From assembly GCA_028753945.1 (NCBI GenBank), contig JAPNXP010000013.1:1240001-1304000 (forward strand): a stretch of 64,000 nucleotides of DNA, in the 5' to 3' direction. The number at the start of each line of letters is the position of its first letter. Positions within the stretch are counted from its first letter, which is position 1. Both the position numbers and the translations under genes were made by a program. The notes under the pieces are model-generated. The model worked only from the letters and a program-made list of their open reading frames with translations, had not been told where the DNA came from and made no database searches. Positions 1-12,500 of this stretch are shown in pieces. This stretch comes from Hexactinellida sp. DTS-2022. Taxonomy: Eukaryota > Porifera > Hexactinellida.

Positions 1-86
1 TGTAACAACAACAATACAATAAATATTCATATTAGAAAATGTAAATACGAAATTCGTGTTCAACAAACTTGTTTACCTATAATATC

Positions 87-244
87 CAGTGGCGGCGCTA
101 GCATGGGGCTGGATGGGGCGCTAGCCCCATCACATTTTTTCTTAGCCCCATCAGTTGATGGGAAACTGATGGGGCAAGGTTGGCTTAGCCCCATCAAGAA
201 CCCGGGTTAGCCCCATTCAATACGCAGGGCTAGCGCCGCCACTG
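87..244. mobile_element. hAT-type MITE, 158 bp (copy 1)
   Basis: The ends are CAGTGGCGGCGCTAGC and its inverse, with an exact 8-bp duplication ATAATATC at 79-86 and 245-252. The inside is a set of GGGGCTA/TAGCCCC inverted repeats with no coding capacity. It lies in the last visible intron of the kinesin gene. Copy 2 is at 59501-59658 in opposite orientation and differs at about one base. An 8-bp duplication with CAGTG ends fits the hAT superfamily. Confidence 0.88.
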
Positions 245-370
245 ATAATATCCGTTGGAAGTTAGTCTTTTATGAATTATAAAGTAGTTTGTAAATTGTA
301 ATAATTTAATCTGAACTCAAATCAATGTATAAATTAAATTCATATCTACAGTGAATTTCACAAAACATAC

Positions 371-551
371 CTCTATAATATCCTTAATGAACACATTCCC
401 ATCCTGGTCATCCGCTAGCTTGAGAGGAACCTTTCTAGTGTGTCCCAGTTTCAGAGTTCCGTCTAGCAGATCGTATATAGATTCGTTATGAATCTCTACG
501 AAAGAGACCCAGATGGAGTAACTGGTTTCATCCTGTTCCATCTCTATAGAA
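371..551 (-). CDS. Kinesin-6 exon 5
   Basis: The acceptor is TTTATTTAG and the donor is ATAGAG/GTATGT. The first base completes a Ser codon with the two bases left by exon 4. It encodes [18 protein letters not shown] and then [12 protein letters not shown], a strong KIF20-type match. The following intron extends past base 1. Confidence 0.85.
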
Positions 552-3500
552 CTAAATAAACATAAATAGGGATAATAAATGGTGTAATGCTGAAGTACAA
601 TATCTCTTTCATAGTATTTAACCAAAATAGTAGAAATACTTCTTTCTACAGTTTTTCCTATAAAAACAGAAGAAACAACAAAAATACTGTATTTCCTAGA
701 ATTGTAGCCCCTCGATTATAACCCCACCTTAGGAACTAATGAAAGCTAAAAATCTGAGTAAATAAGGAATTATAGTTATAGTCTATTCCGCTTAATCGGG
801 TTATTTTGGTCCGAGGATAATTTAACCTGATTAAGCGAAGAACTCAATTAACCGAAATTTACTACAGTAGAACCTCGTTTGTACGAACACAGTTAATACG
901 AATTTCCGGATAAGACGAACAAACAGTTCCACAAAATCAGGTTCATACAATGGCTATTTAATGGGTAATACTCCGGTTATTACGAACTCCGGATAAAGCG
1001 AACAGATTTTTACCGTCCGTTGGCGTACTACTGTTTAATTTGACACAATTGACAGAATATTTATCCAATAAATCTTTCTAAAGCCAATATTGAGTCAAAA
1101 TAACCAAGTTTTGCCTCAAATCTCATAATTTTGACACGATTAACCGAAAATCCTTTGTATTAGCTTCTATTGGCATGATTCTTTATGGAATAATTACCCC
1201 ATTCAGCGGAATTTATTATAATCAAATCTGTATCAAATTACTATCAATTACATATGACATGTCTCATATACAGTTGCAACAAACAAAGAAAAAAAATTGC
1301 AGCCTGAGCGGACGCATTTCCCTTTGGAGGCACTATATTTGGTGTGTGCGTAACTAGTAGTGCCTTCAAATAGAAATACTTTCGGCACAGGCTGCATTTT
1401 TTGATTTTTTTAACATCTTATGAACGTCTAGAGGTATTTAGACTCATTTGTCAAATAGTAACGAGCCACAAGGAACGAATAAGTTTGTTTCTGTTCTTAA
1501 ACCATCTTGCGTTTAATGGCAATCATTAATTATATATAGGTAATATATTATAAAATTTTATAAATAGTTAATTATTTTAGCATTGTAATCCACGGTGAGT
1601 TGAGTTAAGTCAACAAATTCCTTATTATATTTAATTTAATTTAATCCATTGTGTAGTAATATACGTATCACAATTAAATAGAACCAACTCGAATTCATAA
1701 GTTAAATCAATATAATTATCGCAAGTTGATTCAATAGAGTAAGATTTAACAAGTCAAGTCATTATAATTTTAACAAGTTGAAACAATGGAAATTGATTTA
1801 ACAGTTTTACTGAATCTGAAGTATCAGGAAATAATGGAGATTTGCACCCCAATTATGGCACAAACTTAGCCCAAATTCAACATTTGTGATTTGCCAAAAG
1901 GTGTAGAATTTAATTAACTATCCAAATATGTAAAATTTATCAAGCTCACTATTAAGTATTTAATGTTATGAGCCATAATTAGCTAAAATAGGTGTTAAAA
2001 TTATTAGATCAAAAATAGTAACCCCAGGTGCAAATTAGACGAAAATCCCGCTACTATATGCCAAGTTTCAGTCCTCAATGTCTTAAGGTGTGGGTAGGGA
2101 CCGTCTACGGAGAAATATAAATAACAAAATTGCAGCCTGTGCCGACGCATGTTCCATTGGTGGCACTATATTTTGATGGTGATTTATTGATAGTGCCTCC
2201 AAAGGAACATGCTGTCGGCACAGGCTGCAATTTAGGATTTTTTTTACATGTAATCATCACTATGAAGGTGTTAAACCATTTCAGAAAGGTGTTTCAGAAG
2301 GCAACGACCCTTAGAGTGGTGGAAGTTTCGTTTTAGCTCACTTCATTTCAGGGTTATTCAAGTTTTCAGTCAATGTAATAGGTGATGAGTTAGCATTCTT
2401 ATGTGCGGGTTGGGTGATCACCCAAAACCAACCGAGCCATACATGGGTTCAAGTCCGGACTGGAATTAAGATTTATATTTAAAATCCCAATCCCATTCTG
2501 AATGGGAATGGGACTTAAGCCCTGAATCCCGAAATTGAAAGACTGCGACTAGGAATTAAGTCCTATCCTAGAGAATGGGAATGGAACTTAAGTCCTGGAA
2601 TCCCGGATTTGAAAGACTGTGACTTGGAATTAAGTCCTATCCTAGAGAATGGGAATGGAACTTAAGTCCTGGAATCCCGGATTTGAAAGACTGTGACTAG
2701 GAATTAAGTCCTATCCTAGGGAGTGGGAATGGAACTTAAGGCCTGAATTCCAGGATTTGAAAGACTGTGACTTGGAATTAAGTCCTATCCTAGGGAATGG
2801 GAATGGAACTTAAGTCCTGGAATCCCGGATTTGAAAGACTGTGACTGGGAATTAAGTCCTATCCTAGGGAGTGGGAATGGAACTTAAGTCCTGGAATCCC
2901 GGATTTGAAAGACTGTTACTTGGAATTAAGTCCTATCCTAGGGAATGGGAATGGAACTTAAGTCCTGGAATCCCGGATTTGAAAGACTGTTACTAGGAAT
3001 TAAGTCCTATACTAGGGAGTGGGAATGGGACTTAAGTCCTGAATTGACGAAAATGAAAGACTGCGACTGGGAATTAAATCAGGGAATCCCATTAAGATTG
3101 GGAATTCTGGGAATTTAGGGAATTAAATCGGATTTGAACCCATGTAGGCAAACGACCCATTTGAATTATACAAATCACAAAATTGTCAAAACACATTTTT
3201 TTTACGATGTCATCAACACCTCAAGGTGTCAAGACACATTTGTATAGGTGGTACGTGGCATAAGGATCAATTGATAAATTTGAAATTTGTTTCTATCTTA
3301 TATCATCTATGAGATTTATGATATTTAATTAATTAGTAAATAATTATTAATATTATTTATAATATAACATCACCAACTTACAATAATTAATTTAAATTAT
3401 TTTGTCATAAATAATTAATTAATTAATTTGGCTATCAAATTTCAATCCGCACACTCGATAACCCCAATAATCTAATTGGAACAGTCTCTATAAGTTAAAG

Positions 3501-6500
3501 ACAGAGCGAATAATTATGTCAGTGTATCCATTGAGCAGAATATTCACGCAGAAGTAAATATAATCACATAATCTGTTGTGTTATGGAATGTAAAATCTTA
3601 GTTTTCAATTATTAAATAGAAGCCTACTCGATTTCACAAGTGGAATCAATATAATTATCGCAAGTTTAAACAATAGTGTAAGATTTAACAAGTTTAATCA
3701 ATACGAGCCCTTCGGTCTCGGTCGCTTCGCGACGGATCACTCTCTCACAAAGGTCGCTTCGCGACCTTTGTTCGTTCGTGTTAGGCACTACGCGATGCAA
3801 TTAACGGCCGCTTCGCGGCTTTTCCCTCCTCTAAAAGACAGTAATATTAATAATAAATAAGTTAACCTGTGGCTAGTGTATTACACACACTACTTAACGC
3901 GAGCTTAAATTCATTCTGGGTTGTGATTCGTTAATGTAATCTGTTTGGGAAATGATGTGTTATGTATGTTATTCTCATTACTTATTAGATATTAATTATT
4001 AGTTAATAATATATGATATTGGCTCAATAATTCTCAATTAAGGTAGCTCATTTCAGCTGCATTAATAGGTTAGCTTGTTAGCTCAAATAAATTGAAACCC
4101 GTGACTGATAAATTATACCCAATTATTTATTTCAGTATATTGTATTGCAAAGTAATTTACTTAGCCTGGATTTAATCTCTGCATAATAATGGTTTAAAGA
4201 TGAGAATAAGACCGCTTCGCGGTCTTATTCTCACCATTAAACCATTATTATGCAGAGGTTAAATCCAGGGTTGTAAAATATTTGATTTAATTGATAGTAA
4301 TAATAAACATAATCAATCTCATAATTAGACAGATCCTAAATCCTTGATGAATCAACTACTTAATTAATTTCATAATTTCAGTATAGGTAAGAAATTACGT
4401 AATTCCATTCATTGTCTTATTAATAGGAAGCCAATATAGGTGTAATAAATAAACAATGATCAGAGAAGTTAACTACTCGAGTGCATTCTTGTTAACCAAA
4501 CAAATCAGATCACCCACATAGTGCTAAGAATAATATGATACATTTTAACTATAATAACTTTCGTTAATCACTCTTACTTGAATTGTTTGCAATAGAACAC
4601 AGTCGAAAATCGATTTTGCACTTTGCTATACCTGTGTTGGCACGATACACTATTTATGGTTGATTAGTGCAGGGACTAATTAATTAACTGTGTCACAATC
4701 AGAAGTAAAATGGGAATTCGTGAACTGCTATCAGGTGTAGAAATTTAGTGTACGTCTAATGATTTGAATTTTCTACAAATCGGAGCAAAATTGGGAAGTT
4801 AGTACAAAATATCTGTTTTTAGAAACTGTGACGTCATAATCCCGTTATTTTGTTTCAAAAACCAATAGATCGTTGTCGCAGTACAAAATTACCCCTGTAT
4901 ACAAATTTTCAGCTTTCTGGGACTCGTAGTCTTTCCAATTAATTACGGACAAACATCCAAACAAACACAGAGACAACAATTCCTCTTTTAATATACTGTA
5001 TAGATATTTATTACAAGTTCAAACAATGGAAATTGATTTAACAGGTTTACTGAATCTAAAGTGTGAGGAAACACAGGAGATTGGCACCCCAATTATGGCA
5101 TAAAACAACGCACAGTTTATTTTTTGTGATTTTCCAAAAGGTGTAGAATTAAATTAGCTATCCAAATATGAAATTTTATAAAGTTCACAAGGTATGATTT
5201 CATGTAATAGCCATAATTAGTTTAAATAGGTGTTAAAATTATTTTTTCAAAAATCGTAACCCCAGGTGCAAATTAGACGGTCACTCCGAACCTACATGCC
5301 AAGTTTCCGAACCAACATGCCAAGTTCAGGTGGCACAGGGGGGGCCCAGAAAAAAATACGATTTTAGTAGTATAAAACCTGATGTAAAATATGTATTTTA
5401 TTGTAGTATAAAATCTGTAATACGCTGTATTTTATATTCTCGGGCGACCGAAATAGGTTTTAAAAATTAGCTACCAGCGAAGCTGGCTACATACTAATTT
5501 CAGAAATATAGTTTCGTAAATTTCTTGTAGAGTTAGTAGTATGCATTCTTGTAGAGTTAGTAGTACCCGACAAATCCGGTCCCAAGGGATCTCTGTTAAA
5601 CTTAAGTGAGTAAATCATAAATCTGGCCCGAGGTACGTCCCTGTAAACAAGTATGCTGATTTCGAATTTCGCATCTAGAAATTTCTAATATGGAAGTTAG
5701 TTGTTGTTGTTTACGATTATATGCAAACTGTCTCACGAATTATGTTCTGATTTATGATATATCTTCGATATGGGATACAGACTTTTCGTGACAAGACTTT
5801 TCGTGACGAGACATTTCGTGACGGACTTTTCGTGACAGGGACTTTTCGTGACAAGACTTTTCGTGACAGGGACTTTTCGTGACAAGACTTTTCGTGACAG
5901 GGACTTTTCGTGACAAGACTTTTCGTGACAGGGACTTTTCGTGACAAGACTTTTCGTGACAGGGACTTTTCGTGACAATACTTTTCGTGACAAGATGGGT
6001 ACTCTTTACACATGGATATCCATGTAATAATTTAATATTCTACATGGCCGTATCAAGTTCATGAAAACACTTCCGGCCATCATCAGTATAGCTGCCCTTC
6101 AACAATATAATTAACATTGTTTAATATATAACTGTTCCGGCAATTTCCGGACCGCAGATCTCTTGCTACGGCCCTGTTCTATAATTGTTGTGGTTAATGA
6201 ATCAAGCTTATATAACAAGAGATGTAAGACAAAGTCATGATGATTTTATTGTGAACATAAAATATAAGTGATATTATTTGTAAATATTTCTAACCCTTGC
6301 TAAAAGAAATATAAATAATTATCCCTACGTAAGGAACTCTTCAATCATGAAAAGTAAAATGATAGGAAACTCCCCTTAAGAACTCAAACTTTGGCCGCAG
6401 TAAATAGCTCTCAACTAAATTTTCTAACGCTTTTTCTCTATCTTCAAAATTTCTGCGTTTCGATGGATTGCGCCCACTTATATAAAACGCCTGTTTTACT

Positions 6501-9500
6501 TCAACCAACCCCTGTTCTCTCTTAAGTATGGTTAGAAAACGCCATACAGAAGGATGGTGACAAGACATGTGACAAGCAAATGAGCGGTGCCATGCCTCAA
6601 CTGCATTATTTGTCCTTGGTAACCCATGCTGAACCATGAAGTGGTTGTTCCACATTTCCATTGGAAATAATGGTGATGACAAAAGGGGGGAATTAGCGAT
6701 ATGTCTACCAATATAAGTCGCTTCAAAGTATAGTGCCAGATCGTAAGCTTCCACAGGTAGTTGCAAGAAAAGGTTGTTGAAAAGTTCGGGTATGTCAGTA
6801 GGAGTTGCAAACGCGAGTGCAGGTAGCATTCGCACTTTTATTGCAAATTCGACATCTTGCTTGTATCTTGCTGCTAGTCCAAAATGTTGAACTTTACGCC
6901 AGACATTTTGGCATAGGTGAAAAAAACAGCCCTGAACCTTTGTAGTTGGGAAGTATTGTGAAAATGCATTAATCGAGGCAATTTCAAAATCCACAATTAG
7001 ATGTGTCGGGCAAGCGGTTGGACATAAATCAAGTACTTTATTCCACTTGTTTGAATATGTTTGCTGGGTCTTGTTCGGTAGCAATATGTATAAACTTGGA
7101 AAAATATGACCGGTGAAAATCAAATCAGGACCTCCTTTCAAAGCATGTATCACGTAGAGTTGATAAAACAAGCTAGGCACTGTTTTAAAGGTGCCATCAG
7201 CTAGCCAAACAGTTGCAGATGAGAGTAACTCCACATTAGCCTGAGTTCCGAAGATTACAATCCTCTGATTTCCACTTTCCGCACCAGAATCGTAGAGCAA
7301 AAATTGTTGGTCCTTTTTTGTTTTAGTATAGCTTTGTGGTATAGAGAGATGATGTAGTGATAATGGTTCAGGCGGAACATTCTCGGCTTTTCTTCTGCTT
7401 CTCACTATAGTTCTCTTCAGGCTATTGATTTTGGGTAGATGAACAGCAGATTGATCATTCAATTCGCTAATAGAAGCTGTCATGATTGAATGCGTTGCTT
7501 CCTGACTTTCAGAAGCTTTGCGTTTCATTCCAGCTTTAGCCTGACTGTTGAAAAATATATGAGGATTACACTCATGAGAATGTATATTCTTTCTGGCTAT
7601 TACTTCATTTCCCCTTGTGTGCAACCTTGCTTTGCAGTAATCTCTCTGAACACACTGCCATTGTGTAACATCTCCGGTAACACGGTGTTTAGAATAAGAA
7701 AAATCGCCTTCTAACATCATCAATCCACCCTTAGATGTTTCACAGAACGCTAGTTCAGTAAGTGTAGGATTACCTATGTAACTATCTAACTCATCGTAAT
7801 CTTCGTCGTCCACAGATTCGCATGAAAGTGAAACAGTAGGTGTAGAGTGATCTGGCGAAAATGGATCCGATAAATTGACGATTTCGTCATCTTCAGGGGA
7901 AACTGAAAACACTGACAATGGACCTGGAGGTAAATCATATGTGTCACTAGAACCATAGTCTGTTAATGTTGAGTGCATTGGATTGTAATGTACAGGGTCG
8001 TTCTCTGGCGAATTGTTACCAGTAGGCGGGCATTTAGTATAACTCATAACGAATACTCTTACGTTAACGAATAAATAATATATTTAACGATATACACCAT
8101 AAATATTTGAACTCCCTACTTATAGAAAATTGTAAGCTTGATTCAGTAACCCCACGATTATAAAATTATTACATGTATCCATGTGTAAAGAGTACCCATC
8201 TTGTCACGAAAAGTCTTGTCACGAAAAGTCCCTGTCACGAAAAGTCGTGTCACGAAAAGTCCGTCACGAAATGTCTCGTCACGAAAAGTCTTGTCACGAA
8301 AAGTCTGTATTCCCTTCGATATACATAAGTCTTATTGTAGAAAATAATGTACAATAATCGGTTGAGTGGGAATTTGGAATTGATAACATTATACTGTATA
8401 ATAATAATTTCCTCCCATCATGCGTTAACGCTTCACCACGTAATAGCTAAATTTCAGTTGGTTTATGTATAAAACGGGAGTAATACAGAATAAGCATTAT
8501 AGGTTTTAGAGAGATATTTATTATACAACTTTGAAAATAAATATTAAACCGTTGAGAATAATAAAAATTGAATTATCGAAAACGAGACAGTACCTAAGGT
8601 CTAGAGGGTCTATATTTATCCTGGAACTTTTTAGGGTCTCAGTTATCTCTTGATCGCTCTGCTGATTGGAAATAATAGTAGATGCTTGAGAGTCAGAACC
8701 TTCTGAGATCTTGCTCAGGTCAGAAAGCAGATTGTGTCTGTTCAGCTTTTTGCGCATGTATTTCCTCGTTTTAGCTATTTCACATTCTGAACTCTCTTTG
8801 TCCAGCCGAGTTGTATTAGCGAAACCTAGCAATGACATATATCGTCATATTGTGCACGTATAGGCGTTTCGTTTGAAGAGTGCTTAGAACGATGCAAATA
8901 ATGACTGCAACAACAAATAACATAATTCAGAAATTTGCAAACAGTGAACTCCGGGTACAACTAAGTCGGACGAAATGGAGATTTACCCCAAGGGCACTAA
9001 ATGCATTAATTATTATCCGCTTTTAACGAATATTCGGATATAACAATGAATTTACAGGTCTCAAGCACTTCGGTATAACAAGAGTTCACTGTAATATTGT
9101 TATATTCTCCAAGTCTGAATTAATTGCCCTATTCGTGTGTGTTGTAAATTTAAACACGAATTCAAAATCACATTGCTATCTGGATTAAAGTAATAATCAA
9201 GTATTGTTAGTATTTTTACATACAAGACATATTTAATGAAGGTTCGAGTTCGATGTTAGCTACGTTAGTTAATTAAAAAATTGTTTAATTAACTAGGTAG
9301 AATTTATACAAGTACAAATGCAGTATACCTAAGTAATAGCCAATTGTATACAAAATAGAAGCAATAAAAAAAACCCTCACACGGGATGGGAGTGTGCTCC
9401 TTCTGATTAGACTTCCCCAATGTTTAATTTAACTAGAATTTCAATATTCAAATTACATTTCAACTTAGTGTAATACAATCTATCTATATATTAAAAGCGG

Positions 9501-9505
9501 AATTG

Positions 9506-9540
<35 letters not shown>

Positions 9541-12500
9541 GATGTTTGTCCGTAATTAATTGAAAAGACCATACTACCTAGAAAGCTGAAATTTGGTATA
9601 TAGGAGTAGTTTGTCATAGCGACATGGGTCTGTTGGTTTTCTAAGCGAAATATTGTGAGCATGACATCACACGGTAACCTTTTTCTTAATAACTTTTGCA
9701 AATTTGACTCCGTTAGTATAAATTTTATATGAAAATCGACAACACATAATGGAACACCTTTGTGAAAATTATCAATTTTTACGAACTTACATTGCGAAAG
9801 TTATTAGTTAAAATGTGTCCTATTATTTTAACACTATGTGGGTGATCTGATTTGTTTGGTTAACAAGAATGCGCTTAGAGTAGTTAATTTCTCTAATGCA
9901 TTGTTTATTTATTACACCTATATTGGCTTCCTATAATAAGACTATTAATGGGATTACGTAATTTCTAACCTAGGATTTCTACTAGAAATTAATTAAGTTA
10001 AGTAATCTAGGATTTTTGGTTCTGCCTATAACGATGAGATTTATTATGTTAATTATTACTATCAATTAAATTAAATAATTCACTAACCCAGCTCCTGCAA
10101 AAAGAATTGTTTATTGAGATGTAGAACTTTATTACTATTTATAAATCAAATATTTTGCAACCCTGGATTTACCTCTCCATAATAATGGTTTAATGGTGAG
10201 AATAAGACCGCGAAGCGGTCTTATTCTCATCTTTAAAGTTTAAACCATTATTATGGAGAGATTACACCCAGAGTTAGTAAATTACTTTGCAATACAACTT
10301 ACTGAAATAATTAATTGCGAATAATTTACCAACCACAGGTCTCAATTTATTTGAGCTAACAAGCTGAACCTTTTAATATATATTGCTGAACGAGCTATCC
10401 TTAAGAATTATTGAGCTATTAATTAACTAATAATTAATAACTATTGAGCAATGAGAATAACTTCTCAACATAATTCCCCAAACAAATTACAGGAATCACA
10501 ACCCAAAATGAATTTTAGGCACGCGTTATTAAGTAATAGTGTGTAATTCACTAGCCACAGGTGAAACTGAATAGTAAATTTTTTTAATACTATATAGCTT
10601 TTTGGGAAGGGAAAGGCCGCGAAGCGGCCGTTAATTGTATCGCGTAGTGAATAACACGAACGAACAAAAGTCGCGAAGCGACTTTTGTGAGAGAGATCCG
10701 TCGCGAAGCGACCGAGACCGAAGGGCTCGTTTAATTAATGTTTGAATTGTGAAGACTTCAAATGTTTAATTAAATTAATTAAAGATTAATTATTACAAAT
10801 AGAAATTAGGAATACGTGCTAGTATTTACGTTACTATTTTGAATAATAAATTGACATCATCATCAACTTGTAAAATATTCCAACTTCCAAGTGTTTTAAT
10901 TGCACTTGTTATGAAACACATATTCACTTACAAATCAATCAATAACGGTCATTATCTAGCAGATAGTTGTCACGAAATATTCGGTCCGGGGTAAATTTGG
11001 TCCGGCCGGGCAAATACATCAGAAATATTTGGTCCGGCCGGACATAAAATTTCCCGGACCGAATATTTCAGACAATTTTGGTCCGGGTTTGCAAAATGTG
11101 CGGCCGGACTAAATATTTCAGATGTTTTTGGTCCGGCCTATTTTTCGGTCCGGCCGGACCAAATATATCAGAAATATATGGTCCGGGTTGATTTTTAATA
11201 TTATTTTAGATTGTTAAGATATCTTGCATTTGATTGCCCCAATTCAACCCCACTGAAAAGATAATATATATTCTTCGAATATTGTATAACAGAAAATAGA
11301 CAGAATGTAATGTGTTCCGTTAAAAAATTGACGGAACGAGCTGTCTAGTTTATTATTATTATTTTCGTCCGGTGGATCTTTTAAGCGGAGTATGCTGTTT
11401 TTCAGGTCACAGGTTTATAAACATTGCACAATTTTGGTACCAGTCTCGACTTTCTACAGTCACTGGTTCATACCGAACGTGCTATGCCCAGGGATGGAAA
11501 CAGCCACTGGCTGTTAACAGCAAAGGAAAATCGAAGTTGTTAAGGTTAATGCCAATTGGGGACGAATTCTTAGCTGTTAACAGCAAACAGCCAAAATGGC
11601 TGTTAACAGCAGATTCACCACCTCTGGAGCCTGTGCTACAAACGAATGGCGGAAAGTTGGTCGCGGGGAAAATTGGTCGCGCGGAAAATTGGTCGCGCGG
11701 AAAATTGGTCGCGGGGGATTTTATATTTTTGATTTCTCAGGTTCCACATGTTTCTCATTTCTCACTTGGTGTTTGTTATGTGCATATCAGTTATGTATCT
11801 GTTGTTATCTCATCAACACACACACAGGTTACACTTGACACATATAATTTACTTATATAAGGTAAGGTGAAGAGATTATACAAATTCACATTTATTAATC
11901 TCTACTCTCGAATTCACATTTACTAATCTCTACTCGTTATCATCAGTTGGATTCTCTCTTCATTGAACGCATAAAGAGCAACAAGAATAAAGAAAAAGCA
12001 ACAGTATTTGGGTATATCTATACTCTAAACCGTGTTTCTGATGAGGTATCATATTGGGTATGTGAAAAACGGGGCATATGCAAGGCTAGGATACACACGA
12101 GTCAAGATCGTATTAAGATGTTGAAGGAATATAGAAAGATGAAGGATTTGGCATCTGTTACTGAGCAGAGCACTAGGGGTATTTTATCTTCAGGTATAGA
12201 AACAATGCATCCATCCACTGTAAACAAGCTTCCACAATTAGAATCTGTGAAACGAACGATTCGGAATTACAAAAGTATTAGCATAGAGAGCTGTGGTAAC
12301 CCTACCACCGCTGCTGAAATCGTCATTCCTGACAAATACAAAATCACTTTGAAGGGCGAACCATTTTTGCTTTATGATTCTGGATTTGGTGACCAGCAAA
12401 GGATTATTGTCTATGGTACAAGAAATTTCATTTCCTGTCTAAGTAGCTGTGACAACTGGTATTGTGATGGAACGTTTAGTGTTGTTCCGGACCTGTTCGT

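Larger units (their letters stand above)
5772..8313 (-). mobile_element. MULE A: complete FLYWCH-type Mutator-like element
   Basis: An exact 9-bp target duplication, CTTCGATAT, lies at 5763-5771 and 8314-8322. The ends are GGRATACAGACTTTTCGTGA. Each arm is a tandem array of the unit ACTTTTCGTGAC with 2-4 bp linkers, 14 units on the left (5772-5994) and 7 on the right (8200-8313). The inner border of both arms is the same ATGGGTACTCTTTACACATG sequence. One intact transposase lies between. It is inserted in the large kinesin intron and looks young. Confidence 0.92.

Noticed and set aside
2440-2460. Functional tRNA gene
   Set aside because: Only a B-box-like motif is present; no A box, acceptor stem or cloverleaf could be drawn.
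5776-5994. CRISPR-like direct repeats
   Set aside because: Units are 12 bp with 2-4 bp linkers, inverted copies flank a transposase, and the DNA is eukaryotic.
5733-6013. Open frames of repeated Ser-Arg-Lys-Val and His-Glu-Lys residues
   Set aside because: They are translations of the MULE A terminal array, with two overlapping frames of the same repeat.
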